Origin: Pseudorasbora parva
Taxonomy: Eukaryota; Chordata; Actinopteri; Cypriniformes; Gobionidae
Reading direction: 5' to 3'
Length of the DNA stretch: 64,000 bases
Assembly (NCBI RefSeq): GCF_024679245.1
Contig: NC_090184.1
Location: 11,917,233 to 11,981,232 of the forward strand
Shown: one piece after another, positions 51,887 through 64,000 of the stretch
How the letters are laid out: each line of letters begins with the position of its first letter
Position numbering within the stretch: the first letter of the stretch is position 1
Notes under the pieces: generated by a model
The model's input: only the letters and a program-made list of their open reading frames with translations
Told to the model about the DNA's origin: nothing
The model's database searches: none
Translations under genes and position numbers: made by a program

Positions 51887-54800
51887 CTACCTGTTGTTTC
51901 ATCAGTAGGTAAAGAAAGACATTTGTTGGCAAAAAAAATAATCTTACCCTAGATTCCATGAATTTGAACTTTCTATATTCTGCTGAAATATCAGAAGAAG
52001 TCTGTGAGTCCCAACTGTAACTGTCTGAAACACTAATCTCCTCATTGCACACGTTTTTTCGTATGCAATGCAAAAGCACTATTCGCATCATTGCACGAGA
52101 TTTTTTCCTATGTGATGCAAATCAATGCAAAAGCGCTAATATATTTATTGCGCAACGAGTTCTTATGTAATACATTAGCTAGAAAATGTTCCACTGAATA
52201 TATTTCTTGAACCTTGTGTGAAATAGGATTTAGCCAGAATCCACTTCAATGCACTTCAATCCTGTATGTCGAATGTGGATTCTTGTTAAATGCAATGCAT
52301 ATAATTAACTTGTTGTGCATTGAAGAGATAAGGGCTTTTGCATTGCATTGCTTTGCATTGCAGGTATTGTATATTAAAAACCCTTTTGTGCATTAAAGAA
52401 ATGAGAGCAATTGCATTGCACTGAAGAAATAAGTACTTTTTCATTGCATTGCATGAAATAACTCGTAGTGCACTGAATATATAAATATGTATATATTAGT
52501 GCTTTTGCATTGCATACGAAAAAAGACGTGCAATGAGGAGATTAGTGTTTTGCATTGCATTGCTTACAAAAACTTGCTGTGCATCGAAGAGGTAGTGCGT
52601 TTGCAATGCATTGCATAAAATACCTCGTTGTGCATTGAAGATAGCGCTTTTGCATTGCTTTTGCATTGCGTTGCATATAAAAGAATTCAGGGTGCAATAA
52701 AAAGATTAGTGCTTTTGCATTGCATGCGAAAAAACTCGTGCATTGAAGACTTTGCATGCATGCATAAAAAACCCTTTGTGCATTGAAAAAAATAGTGCTT
52801 TTGCATTGTATTGCATATATAAGAACTCAATGTGTATTTTGAAGAGATAAGTGCTTTTTTGCAGGCTCGCATTGCATAGGAAAAAGCTCGTGCAATGGAC
52901 GCGATTCGTGCTTTTGCATTGCATTGCATGCGAAAAACTTGTGCACTGGAGATTAGGTCTTTTTCATTGCATTGCATATAATATCTCGCTGTGCATTGAA
53001 GATAGCGCTTTTGCATTGCTTTGCATATAATAACTCGTTTTGCATTGAAGATGGCGCTTTGCATTGCATTGAATTGCATTGCATACGAAAAAACTTGTGC
53101 ACTGGGGAGATTAGTGTTTTTGCATGCATTGAACTCGTCATGCATTGAAGCATTAGCGCTTTTGCATTGCATTGCATACAAAAAACTTGCTGTGGTTAGA
53201 GACAGTGCTTTTGCTATGCATTGCATATAACATAACTCGTTGTGCATTGAAGATAGCGCTTATATATTGCATTGCATACGAAATATCTTGTGCACTAGAG
53301 AGATTCGTGCTTTTACATGGCATTGAACTCGTCATGCATTGAAGACATTAGCGCTTTTGCATTGCATTGCATACGAAAAACGTGTGCACTGAGGAGATTA
53401 GGGCTTTTACATTTCATTTGTATACAAAAAACTTGCTGTGCAATTGAAAAGATCGTGCTTTTGCATTGCATAAAATAAATCGTTGTGCATTGGAGATAGC
53501 GCTTTTGCAATGCACTGAGGAGATTAATGCTTTTGCATTGCATTGAACTCGTCATGCATTGACGGTATTAGCGCATTGCATACGAAAAAACGTGCACGGA
53601 GGAGATTAGTGCTTTTGCATTGCATCGTATACATAAAAAACTTGCTGTGCATTGAAGTGCTTTTGTGCTTTTGCATTTGCATTGCATAAAATAACTCATT
53701 GTGCATTGACGATAGCGTTTTACATAGCACTGCATATAAAACTCGTTGCGCATTGAAGAAATAAGTGATTTTGCATTGCATTGCATAAAGAACTCATTGT
53801 GCATTAAAAAGATTAGTGCTTTTGCATTGGATTGCATTGCATTGCATAACGAAAAACTCGTGTGCATTGAATATTTTGCATGCATGCATACAAAAACTAT
53901 TTGTGCATTGAAAAAAAAATTGTTATTTTGCATTGCATTGCATAAAGAACTCGTTGTGCATTGACGATAGCGCTTTTACATAGCATTGCATATAAAACTC
54001 GTTGCGCATTTAAGAAATAAGTGATTTTGCATTGCATTGCGTAAAGAACTCATTGTGCATTAAAAAGATTAGTGCTTTTGCATTGGATTGCATATAAGAA
54101 CCTCGTTGCACATTGAAGAAATAAGTGATTTTGCATTGCATTGCATAAAGAACTCGTTGTGCATTAAAAAGATTAGCGCTTTTGCATTGCATTGCATATT
54201 AGTACTCTTTGTTGCGCATTGAAGAACTAAGTGATTTTGCATCGCATTGAATATATAACTCGTTGTGCATTAAAAAGATTAGTGGTTTTGCATTTGATTG
54301 CATTGCATTGCATAACGAAAAACTCGTGCATTGAAGATATAAGTGCTTTTGCATTGCCCTAAAAGCTCGTGCAATGACGCGATTAATGATTTTACACTCG
54401 CATTGCATACGAAAAAAACTTGTGCAATGAGGACTTTAAAGCTTTTGCATTAAACTCGTCATGGATTGAAGATATTAACGCTTTTGCAGTGCATTGCATA
54501 TAAGAACTCTTTGTTGCGCATTGAAGAAATAAGGGATTTTGCATTGCATTGCATAAAGAATTCATTGTGCATTGAAAAAAATTGTGTTTTTGCATTGGAT
54601 TGCATTGCATTGCATAACGAAAAACTCGTGTGCATTGAAGATTTTGCATGCATGCATACAAAAACTATTTGTGCATTGAAAAAAAAATTGTTCTTTTGCA
54701 TTGCATTGCATAAAGAACTCGTTGTGCATTGACGATAGCGCTTTTACATAGCATTGCATATAAAACTCGTTGCGCATTTAAGAAATAAGTGATTTTGCAT

Positions 54801-56005
54801 TGCATTGCGTCAAGAACTCATTTTGCATTAAAAAGATTAGTGCTTTTGCATTGGATTGCATATAAGAACCTCGTTGCACATTGAAGAAATAAGTGATTTT
54901 GCATTGCATAAAGAACTCGTTGTGCATTAAAAAGTTTAGCGATTTTGCATTGCATTGCATATAAAGAACTCTTTGTTGCGCATTGAAGAAATAAGTGATT
55001 TTGCATTGCATAAAGAACTCATTGTGCATTAAAAAGATTAGCGCTTTTGCATTGATTGCATAGAACTCTTGTTGCGCATTGAAAAACTAAGTGATTTTGC
55101 ATCGCATTGAATATATAACTCGTTGTGCATTAAAAAGATTAGTGGTTTTGCATTTGATTGCATTGCATTGCATAACGAAAAACTCGTGTATTGAAGATTT
55201 TGCATGCATGCATACAAAAACTATTTGTGCAGAAAGAGATTAGTGCTTTTGCATTGCCCTAAAGCTCGTGCAATGCCGCGATTAATGATTTTACATCGCA
55301 TTGCATACGAAAGAAACTTGTGCAATGAGGAGTATAAAGTTTTTGCATTGAACTCGTCATGGATTGAAGATATTAACGCTTTTGCAGTGCATTGCATATA
55401 AGAACTCTTTGTTGCGCATTGAAGAAATAAGTGATTTTGCATTGCATTGCATAAAGAACTCATTGTGCATTGAACATAAATTGTAATTTTGCATTGCATT
55501 GCATAAAGAACTCGTTGTGCAGAAAGAGATTAGTGCTTTTTGCATTGCATTGCATTGAACTAGTTGCGCATTGAAGATGTTAGCGCTTTTGCATTGTATT
55601 GTATTTAAGAATTCAGGGTGAAATGAAAAGATTAGTGTTTTTGCATTGCATACGAAAAACTCGTGCATTGAAGATTTTGCATTGCATATAAGATCTTACT
55701 GTGCATTAAAGAGATTGTTAGAGAAATGTGCATTAAAGATATTTTGCATCGTCATGCAAAACTCGACATTTATTGAATATTGATATTAGCGCTTTTGCAT
55801 TGCATTGCATTGCATATACGAATTTAGGGTGCAATGAAAAGATTAGTGCTTTTGCATTGCATACGAAAAAATTTGTGCATAGCATTGCATAGAATTCATG
55901 CATTGAAGATGGTTAGCGCTTGTGCATTTGGCATATAATCATTCTCTGTGCAATGACGAATTTAGTACGTTTACATTGCATTGACTCTTTTTACATTGAA
56001 GAGAT

Positions 56006-56180
56006 TAGAGGGTTTTCAATACAAGATCTCGTGCTAAATTAAATAGATAAGTGCTTTTGAACTTAGTGCTGTTTAGATTTTAGCACTAATCCAATTTAAT
56101 GATAAGTGGAGGTTTCCCTGAGACCCTGCAGGACTTCATGGAATCAATGAGCTCGACTTATACATATCAAAGGGTCATTG
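56006..56180 (+). other. Non-repetitive gene-like segment, copy 2
   Basis: Counterpart of 17,281-17,455 with the GTGCTAAA/TTTAGCAC inverted repeat and the G+C-richer part that reads GGFPETLQDFMESMSSTYTY. I see only two or three base changes between the copies, fewer than in some stretches of the adjacent repeats. No function can be assigned. Confidence 0.42.
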
Positions 56181-56329
56181 CAAAAAGAACTCGTTGTGCA
56201 TTAAAAAGATTAGTGTTTTTGCATTGGATTGCATTGCATTGCATAACGAAGAACTGGTGCATTGAAGATTTTGCATGCATGCTATTTGTGCATTGAAAAA
56301 AAATTGTGCTTTTGCATTGCATTGCATAA

Positions 56330-56348
56330 AGAACTGCAATGCAGTTCT
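56330..56348. repeat. 19-nt palindrome at the right junction of the block, copy 2
   Basis: Identical to the palindrome at 17,605-17,623, again 10 bp before satellite sequence resumes at 56,359 and again followed by AATCTTTTCTGG. Its exact retention shows that the block and its right flank were duplicated together. Confidence 0.85.
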
Positions 56349-56376
56349 AATCTTTTCTGGATGACCCTTTGAACTC

Positions 56377-59188
56377 ATTTTTGGCCAAAGAGTCTTTGAA
56401 CTTGAACCTTCTTTACAGAAAAAAAGATTCTGACCCTGGATCCCATTAACTTGAACTTTCTATACATATAAATAGATTCCTTCTGATGTTTTCTTACCTC
56501 TTCAAGGATGACCATTTGAATTCATTTTTGGCCAAAGCGTCTTTGAACTTGAACCTTCTTTACAGAAAAAAAGATTCTGACCCTGGATCCCATGAACTTG
56601 AACTTTCTATACATATAAATAGATTCCTTCTGATGCAGTGGTTCAAGGATGACCTTTTGAACTTATTTGTGGCCAAATAGTCTTTGAACTTGAACATTCT
56701 ACCCTAGACTTTATGACTACCTGTTGTTTCATCAGTAGGTCAAGGAAGACCTTTTTTGGCAAAAAGACAAACATCTGACCCTAGATTCAATGAACTTAAA
56801 CTTTCTACACATATAAATAGATTCCTTCTGATGTTTTATTACCTCTTCAAGGATGACCCTTTGAACTTATTTTTGGCCAAAGAGTCTTTGAACTTGAACC
56901 TTCTTTACAGACTTATGACTTTCTGTTGTTTATTCAGTATATCAAGGATGAGATTTTTAGACAAAAAAAAAAAAAGATTCTGACCCTGGATCCCATGAAC
57001 TTGAAATTTCTATGCATATATATGGATTCCGTTTGATGCAGTTGTTCAGGGATGACCTATTGAACCTATTTGTGAACCTTCTTTACAGAAAAAAAGATTC
57101 TGACCTTGGATCCCATGATCATGTTCTAGGCATATAGAATTCCTTCTGATTTCGTGGTTCAATGATGACCTTTTGAACTTATTTGTGGCCAAATAGTCTT
57201 TGAACTTGAACATTCTATACAGACTTTACAACTACCTGTTGTTTCATCAGTAGGTCAAGGAAGACATTTTTTGACAAAAAATTAAATAAAAATTCTGACC
57301 TTAGATTCCATGAACTTCAACTTTCTATATATATAAATAGATTCCTTCTGATGCAGTGGTTCAAGGATGACCTTTTGAACTTATTTGTGGCCAAATAGTC
57401 TTTTAACTTGAACATTCTACCCTAGATTTTATGACTACTTGTTGTTTCATCAAGGAAGACATTTTTTGGCAAAAAAAAACATCTGACCCTAGATTCAATG
57501 AACTTGAACTTTCTACACATATAAATAGATTCCTTCTGATGTTTTATTACCTCTTCAATGATGACCCTTTGAACTTATTTGTGGCCAAATAGTCTTTGAG
57601 CTTGAACCTTTTTTTACAGACATATGACTTTCTGTTGTTTCTTCAGTGTATCAAGAATGAGATTTTTAGACAAAAAGATTCTGACCCTGGATCCCATGAA
57701 CTTGAACTTTCTATGCATATATATAGATTCCTTTGGATGCAGTTGTTCAGGGATGACCTATTGAACCTATTTGTGGCCAAATAGTCTTTGAACTTGAACA
57801 TTCCACACAGACTTTATGACTACCTGTTGTTTCATCAGTAGGTCAAGGAAGACATTTTTTGACAAAAAAAAAACTTCTAACCCTAGATTCCATGAACCTG
57901 AACTTTCTATACATATAAATAGATTCCTTCTGATGCAGTGGTTCAAGGATGACCTTTTGAACTTATTTGTGGCCAAATAGTCTTTGAACTTGAACATTCC
58001 ACACAGACTTTATGACTACCTGTTGTTTCATCAGTAGGTCAAGGAAGACATTTTTTGACAAAAAAATAAAAAACTTCTAACCCTAGATTCAATGAACTTG
58101 AACTTTCAATAGATATAAATAGATTCCTTCTGATGTTTTTTACCTCTTCAATGATGACCCTTTGAACTTATTTTTGGCCAAAGAGCCTTTCAACTTGAAC
58201 CTTCTTTACAGACTTATGACTTTCTGTTGTTTCTTCAGTATGTCAAGGATGAGATTTTATTTGACAAAAAAAAAGATTCTGACCCTGGATCCCATGAACT
58301 TGAACTTTCTATGCATATATATATAGATTCCTTCTGATGCAGTGGTTCAGGGATGACCTATTGAACCTATTTGTGGCCAAATAGTCTTTGAACTTGAACA
58401 TTCCACACAGACTTTATGACTACCTGTTGTTTCATCAGTAGGTCAAGGAAGACATTTTTTGACAAAAAATTAAAAACTTCTAACCCTAGATTCCATGAAC
58501 TTAATCTTTCTATATAAATAGATTCCTTCTGATGTTTTATTAGTTCTTCAAGCAAGACCCTTTGAACTCATTTTTGGCCAGAGAGTCTTTGAACTTGAAC
58601 CTTCGTTACAGACTGATGACTTTCAATGTTTTCATCTGTAGATCAAGGATGAGATTTTTTGACAAAAAAAAAAAAAAAAAAAAGATTCTGACCCTGGATC
58701 CCATAAACTTGAACTTTCTATACATTTAATAGATACCTTCTGATGTTTTATTATCTCTTCAATTATGACCCTTTGAACTCATTTTTGGCCAAAGAGTCTT
58801 TGAACTTGAACCTTCTTTACAGACTTATGACTTTCTGTTGTTTCTTCATTATATCAAGGATGAGATTTTTTTGACAAAAAAAAAAAAAGATTCTGACGCT
58901 GGATCCCATGAACTTGAACTTTCTATGCATATAAAAAGATTCCTTCTGACGCAGTGGTTCAGGGATGACCTATCGAACCTATTTGTGGCCAAATAGCCTT
59001 TGAACTTGAACATTCTACACAGAATTTATCACTACCTGTTGTTTCATCAGTAGGTCAAGTAAGACATTTTTTGGCCAAAAAAAAAAAAAAAAATCTGATA
59101 CTTGATTCCATGAACTTGAGCTTTCTATACATATAAATAGATACCTTCTGATGTTTTATTATCTCTTCAATTATGACCCTTTGAACTT
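56377..59188. repeat. 2,812-bp higher-order satellite unit, first copy
   Basis: About 14 monomers including several shortened ones. All markers recur 2,812 bp later: frames at 56,486, 56,756, 57,596, 57,767 and 58,367 are identical to those at 59,298, 59,568, 60,408, 60,579 and 61,179. The crossover lies in ATTTTTGGCCAAAGAGTCTT and the bases after it, shared by most type B monomers. The first part is related to 17,660-17,900 and 19,000-20,500. The last part, from about 58,560, is related to 30,480-30,920. Confidence 0.9.
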
Positions 59189-62000
59189 ATTTTTGGCCAA
59201 AGAGTCTTTGAACTTGAACCTTCTTTACAGAAAAAAAGATTCTGACCCTGGATCCCATTAACTTGAACTTTCTATACATATAAATAGATTCCTTCTGATG
59301 TTTTCTTACCTCTTCAAGGATGACCATTTGAATTCATTTTTGGCCAAAGCGTCTTTGAACTTGAACCTTCTTTACAGAAAAAAAGATTCTGACCCTGGAT
59401 CCCATGAACTTGAACTTTCTATACATATAAATAGATTCCTTCTGATGCAGTGGTTCAAGGATGACCTTTTGAACTTATTTGTGGCCAAATAGTCTTTGAA
59501 CTTGAACATTCTACCCTAGACTTTATGACTACCTGTTGTTTCATCAGTAGGTCAAGGAAGACCTTTTTTGGCAAAAAGACAAACATCTGACCCTAGATTC
59601 AATGAACTTAAACTTTCTACACATATAAATAGATTCCTTCTGATGTTTTATTACCTCTTCAAGGATGACCCTTTGAACTTATTTTTGGCCAAAGAGTCTT
59701 TGAACTTGAACCTTCTTTACAGACTTATGACTTTCTGTTGTTTATTCAGTATATCAAGGATGAGATTTTTAGACAAAAAAAAAAAAAGATTCTGACCCTG
59801 GATCCCATGAACTTGAAATTTCTATGCATATATATGGATTCCGTTTGATGCAGTTGTTCAGGGATGACCTATTGAACCTATTTGTGAACCTTCTTTACAG
59901 AAAAAAAGATTCTGACCTTGGATCCCATGATCATGTTCTAGGCATATAGAATTCCTTCTGATTTCGTGGTTCAATGATGACCTTTTGAACTTATTTGTGG
60001 CCAAATAGTCTTTGAACTTGAACATTCTATACAGACTTTACAACTACCTGTTGTTTCATCAGTAGGTCAAGGAAGACATTTTTTGACAAAAAATTAAATA
60101 AAAATTCTGACCTTAGATTCCATGAACTTCAACTTTCTATATATATAAATAGATTCCTTCTGATGCAGTGGTTCAAGGATGACCTTTTGAACTTATTTGT
60201 GGCCAAATAGTCTTTTAACTTGAACATTCTACCCTAGATTTTATGACTACTTGTTGTTTCATCAAGGAAGACATTTTTTGGCAAAAAAAAACATCTGACC
60301 CTAGATTCAATGAACTTGAACTTTCTACACATATAAATAGATTCCTTCTGATGTTTTATTACCTCTTCAATGATGACCCTTTGAACTTATTTGTGGCCAA
60401 ATAGTCTTTGAGCTTGAACCTTTTTTTACAGACATATGACTTTCTGTTGTTTCTTCAGTGTATCAAGAATGAGATTTTTAGACAAAAAGATTCTGACCCT
60501 GGATCCCATGAACTTGAACTTTCTATGCATATATATAGATTCCTTTGGATGCAGTTGTTCAGGGATGACCTATTGAACCTATTTGTGGCCAAATAGTCTT
60601 TGAACTTGAACATTCCACACAGACTTTATGACTACCTGTTGTTTCATCAGTAGGTCAAGGAAGACATTTTTTGACAAAAAAAAAACTTCTAACCCTAGAT
60701 TCCATGAACCTGAACTTTCTATACATATAAATAGATTCCTTCTGATGCAGTGGTTCAAGGATGACCTTTTGAACTTATTTGTGGCCAAATAGTCTTTGAA
60801 CTTGAACATTCCACACAGACTTTATGACTACCTGTTGTTTCATCAGTAGGTCAAGGAAGACATTTTTTGACAAAAAAATAAAAAACTTCTAACCCTAGAT
60901 TCAATGAACTTGAACTTTCAATAGATATAAATAGATTCCTTCTGATGTTTTTTACCTCTTCAATGATGACCCTTTGAACTTATTTTTGGCCAAAGAGCCT
61001 TTCAACTTGAACCTTCTTTACAGACTTATGACTTTCTGTTGTTTCTTCAGTATGTCAAGGATGAGATTTTATTTGACAAAAAAAAAGATTCTGACCCTGG
61101 ATCCCATGAACTTGAACTTTCTATGCATATATATATAGATTCCTTCTGATGCAGTGGTTCAGGGATGACCTATTGAACCTATTTGTGGCCAAATAGTCTT
61201 TGAACTTGAACATTCCACACAGACTTTATGACTACCTGTTGTTTCATCAGTAGGTCAAGGAAGACATTTTTTGACAAAAAATTAAAAACTTCTAACCCTA
61301 GATTCCATGAACTTAATCTTTCTATATAAATAGATTCCTTCTGATGTTTTATTAGTTCTTCAAGCAAGACCCTTTGAACTCATTTTTGGCCAGAGAGTCT
61401 TTGAACTTGAACCTTCGTTACAGACTGATGACTTTCAATGTTTTCATCTGTGGATCAAGGATGAGATTTTTTGACAAAAAAAAAAAAAAAAAAAAAAGAT
61501 TCTGACCCTGGATCCCATAAACTTGAACTTTCTATACATTTAATAGATACCTTCTGATGTTTTATTATCTCTTCAATTATGACCCTTTGAACTCATTTTT
61601 GGCCAAAGAGTCTTTGAACTTGAACCTTCTTTACAGACTTATGACTTTCTGTTGTTTCTTCATTATATCAAGGATGAGATTTTTTTGACAAAAAAAAAAA
61701 AAGATTCTGACGCTGGATCCCATGAACTTGAACTTTCTATGCATATAAAAAGATTCCTTCTGACGCAGTGGTTCAGGGATGACCTATCGAACCTATTTGT
61801 GGCCAAATAGCCTTTGAACTTGAACATTCTACACAGAATTTATCACTACCTGTTGTTTCATCAGTAGGTCAAGTAAGACATTTTTTGGCCAAAAAAAAAA
61901 AAAAAATCTGATACTTGATTCCATGAACTTGAGCTTTCTATACATATAAATAGATACCTTCTGATGTTTTATTATCTCTTCAATTATGACCCTTTGAACT
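59189..62000. repeat. 2,812-bp higher-order satellite unit, second copy
   Basis: Nearly indistinguishable from the first copy. Visible differences are A-run length (20 versus 23 A near 58,662 and 61,477) and single changes such as CATCTGTAGATC to CATCTGTGGATC near 61,450. It is followed by ordinary type B sequence with ACAGACTTATG in place of the shortened ACAGAAAAAAA junction that begins each copy. Confidence 0.9.
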
Positions 62001-64000
62001 TATTTTTGGCCAAAGAGTCTTTGAACTTGAACCTTCTTTACAGACTTATGACTTTCTGTTGTTTCTTCATTATATCAAGGATGAGATTTTTTTGACAAAA
62101 AAAAAAAAAAAGATTCTGACGCTGGATCCCATAAACTTGAACTTTCTATGCATATAAATAGATTCCTTCTGATGCAGTGGTTTAAGGATGACCTTTTGAA
62201 CTTATTTGTGGCCAAATAGTCTTTGAACTTAAACATTCTACACAGACTTTATGACTACCTGTTGTTTCATCAGTAGGTCAAGGAAGACATTTTTTGGCAA
62301 AACACAAAAATCTGACCCTAGATTCAATGAACTTGAACTTTCTATACATATAAATAGATTCCTTCTGATGTTTTATTACCTCTTCAAGGATGACCCTTTG
62401 AACTTATTTTTGGCCAAAGAGTCTTTGAACTTGAACCTTCTTTACAGACTTATGACTTTCTGTTATTTTTTCAGTATATCAAGGATGAGATTTTATTGAC
62501 AAAAAAAAAAAAGATTCTGATGCTGGATCCCATGAACTTGAACTTTCTATGCATATAAATAGATTCCTTTTGATGCAGTGGTTCAAGGATGACCCTTTGA
62601 ACTTATTTGTGGCCAAATAGTCTTTGAGCTTGAACCTTCTTTACAAGTATGACTTTTGTTGTTTCTTCAGTATATCAAGGATGAGATTTTTTGACAAAAA
62701 AAAGATTCTGACCCTGGATCCCATGAACTTGAACTTTCTATGCATTTATATAGATTCCTTCTAATGCAGTGGTTCAGGGATGACCTATTGAACCTATTTG
62801 TGGCCAAATAGTCTTTGAACTTGAACATTCCACACAGACTTTATGACTACCTGTTGTTTCATCAGTAGGTCAAGGAAGTAATTTTTTGAAAAAAAATAAA
62901 AAAAACTTCTAACCCTAGATTCCATTAACTTGAACTTTCTATACATTTAAATAGATACCTTCTGATGTTTCATTAGTTCTTCAAGGATGACCCTTTGAAC
63001 TCATTTTTGGCCAAAGAGTCTTTGAACTTGAACCTTCTTTACAGACTGATGACTTTCAGTGTTTTCATCTGTAGATCAAGGATGAGATTTTTTGACAAAA
63101 AAAAAAAAAAAAAAGATTCTGACCCTGGATTCCATGAACTTGAACTTTCTATACATTTAAATAGATACCTTCTGATGTTTTATTATCTCTTAAATTATGA
63201 CCCTTTGAACTTATTTTTGGCCAAAGAGTCTTTGAACTTGAACCTTCTTTACAGACTTAGGACTTTCTGTTGTTTCTTCATTATATCAAGGATGAGATTT
63301 TTTTGACAAAATAAAAAAAAAAGATTCTGACGCTGGATCCCATGAACTTGAACTTTCTATGCATATAAATAGATTCCTTCTGATGCAGTGGTTCAAGGAT
63401 GACCTTTTGAACTTATTTGTGGCCAAATAGTCTTTGAGCTTGAACCTTCTTTACAGACGTATGACTTTTTGTTGTTTCTTCAGTATATCAAGAATGAGAT
63501 TTTTAGATAAAAAATAAATAAAAAGATTCTGACCCTGGATCCCATGAACTTGAACTTTCTATGCATATATATATAGATTCCTTCTGATGCAGTGGTTCAA
63601 GGATAACCTATTGAACCTATTTGTGGCCAAATAGTCTTTGAACTTGAACATTCCACACAGACTTTATGACTACCTGTTGTTTCATCAGTAGGTCAAGGAA
63701 GACATTTTTTGACAAAAAATAAAAAACTTCTAATCCTAGATTCCATGAACTTGAACTTTCTATAGATTTAAATAGATTCCTTCTGATGTTTCATTAGTTC
63801 TTCAAGGATGACTCTTTGAACTCATTTTTGGCCAAAGAGTCTTTGAATTTGAACCTTCTTTACAGACTGATGACTTTCAGTGTTTTCATCTGTAGAACAA
63901 GGATGAGATTTAAAAAAAAAAAAAAAAAAAAGATTCTGACCCTGGATCCCATGAACTTGAATTTCTATGCATATAAATAGATTCCTTCTGATGCCGTGGT
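62001..64000. repeat. Family 1 satellite, partial further copy of the 7.27-kb unit
   Basis: This 2-kb stretch follows 30,895-32,890 at an offset of about 31,106-31,110 bp, with the same order of variant monomers. The last bases (GAACTTGAATTTCTATGCAT, then GATGCCGTGGT) match the copy A form at about 32,845, not the copy B form. The unit therefore probably continues beyond the window. No gene is seen. Confidence 0.88.

Larger units (their letters stand above)
51978..56358. repeat. Composite TGCATT minisatellite block, copy 2, in the same monomer context
   Basis: This 4,381-bp block has the same parts in the same order as 12,769-17,633, including both non-repetitive ends, the reversed units (52,030-52,079), the spacer, the forward array and the terminal palindrome. 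Flanks on both sides match copy 1 at the same bases. The offset to copy 1 is 39,209 bp on the left and 38,725 bp on the right; the 484-bp difference comes mostly from a 768-bp unit reduced to 256 bp (53,725-53,980). A minus-strand open frame of 186 codons (52,687-53,247) lies wholly in the repeat and shows the same Met-Gln-Cys-Lys pattern as the shorter ones, so I treat it as a by-product. Confidence 0.9.

Noticed and set aside
1..64000. CENP-B box or other known centromere protein site
   Set aside because: I did not see a match to the TTCG....A..CGGG pattern in the monomers; the sequence is CpG-poor. Centromere function cannot be judged from this window.
1..64000. tRNA, rRNA or other structured RNA genes
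   Set aside because: No cloverleaf-forming or rRNA-like segments noticed; all sequence outside the short non-repetitive pieces of the block is repeat.

Overview
This window holds no gene that I can support. It is 64 kb of nested satellite DNA, which points to a eukaryotic nuclear genome (heterochromatic, pericentromeric or subtelomeric). The evidence is AT-rich, CpG-poor monomers in uniform head-to-tail order, large near-identical tandem blocks, and no conserved coding sequence, rRNA or tRNA. The sequence does not settle the species. An animal is my guess, not a conclusion.

Two repeat families make up almost everything. Family 1 (about 54 kb) is a satellite with a monomer of roughly 190-210 bp. 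It alternates between two main types, giving dimers of about 400 bp. Type A carries GATTCTGACCCTGGATCCC, GATGCAGTGGTTCA and CATCAGTAGGTCAAGGAAG. Type B carries CTAACCCTAGATTCC, GATGTTTTATTA, TGGCCAAAGAGTCTTTG and CTTCAGTAGATCAAGG. Every monomer ends in a T-tract/A-tract element, TTTTTTGACAAAAAA, with a variable A run. Family 2 (about 9 kb in two blocks) is a TGCATTGCAT-rich minisatellite with a basic unit of about 40-65 bp.

Layout. 1-8,900: a diverged Family 1 subfamily with multi-monomer periods of about 1.4 and 1.8 kb. 8,901-12,768: a second Family 1 subfamily. 12,769-17,633: a 4.87-kb Family 2 composite block sitting inside one satellite monomer. 17,634-25,858: Family 1, including shortened monomers at an exact 147-bp period and an (AT)n tract. 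25,859-40,116: a 7.27-kb unit in two tandem copies. 34,158-51,886: an overlapping 8.87-kb tandem duplication that re-copies most of the second 7.27-kb unit plus a stretch related to 11.4-12.7 kb. 51,978-56,358: a second copy of the Family 2 block, 484 bp shorter, with the same insertion junctions. 56,377-62,000: a 2,812-bp unit in two tandem copies. 62,001-64,000: a further partial copy of sequence like 30,895-32,890.

The best candidate for something undescribed is the Family 2 block. It has the same two junctions with the satellite in both copies, and about 41 bp of the target monomer is missing. Its right end carries a 19-nt palindrome. Its left end carries a unit inverted relative to the rest (47 of 50 bases match in inverted orientation). 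Short non-repetitive, gene-like fragments lie at both ends. This could be a non-autonomous Helitron/Helentron-like element with an amplified minisatellite core, later carried along by satellite amplification. That is inference. The other notable pattern is the density of nuclear-receptor half-sites (AGTTCA/AGGTCA) in direct repeat across Family 1.
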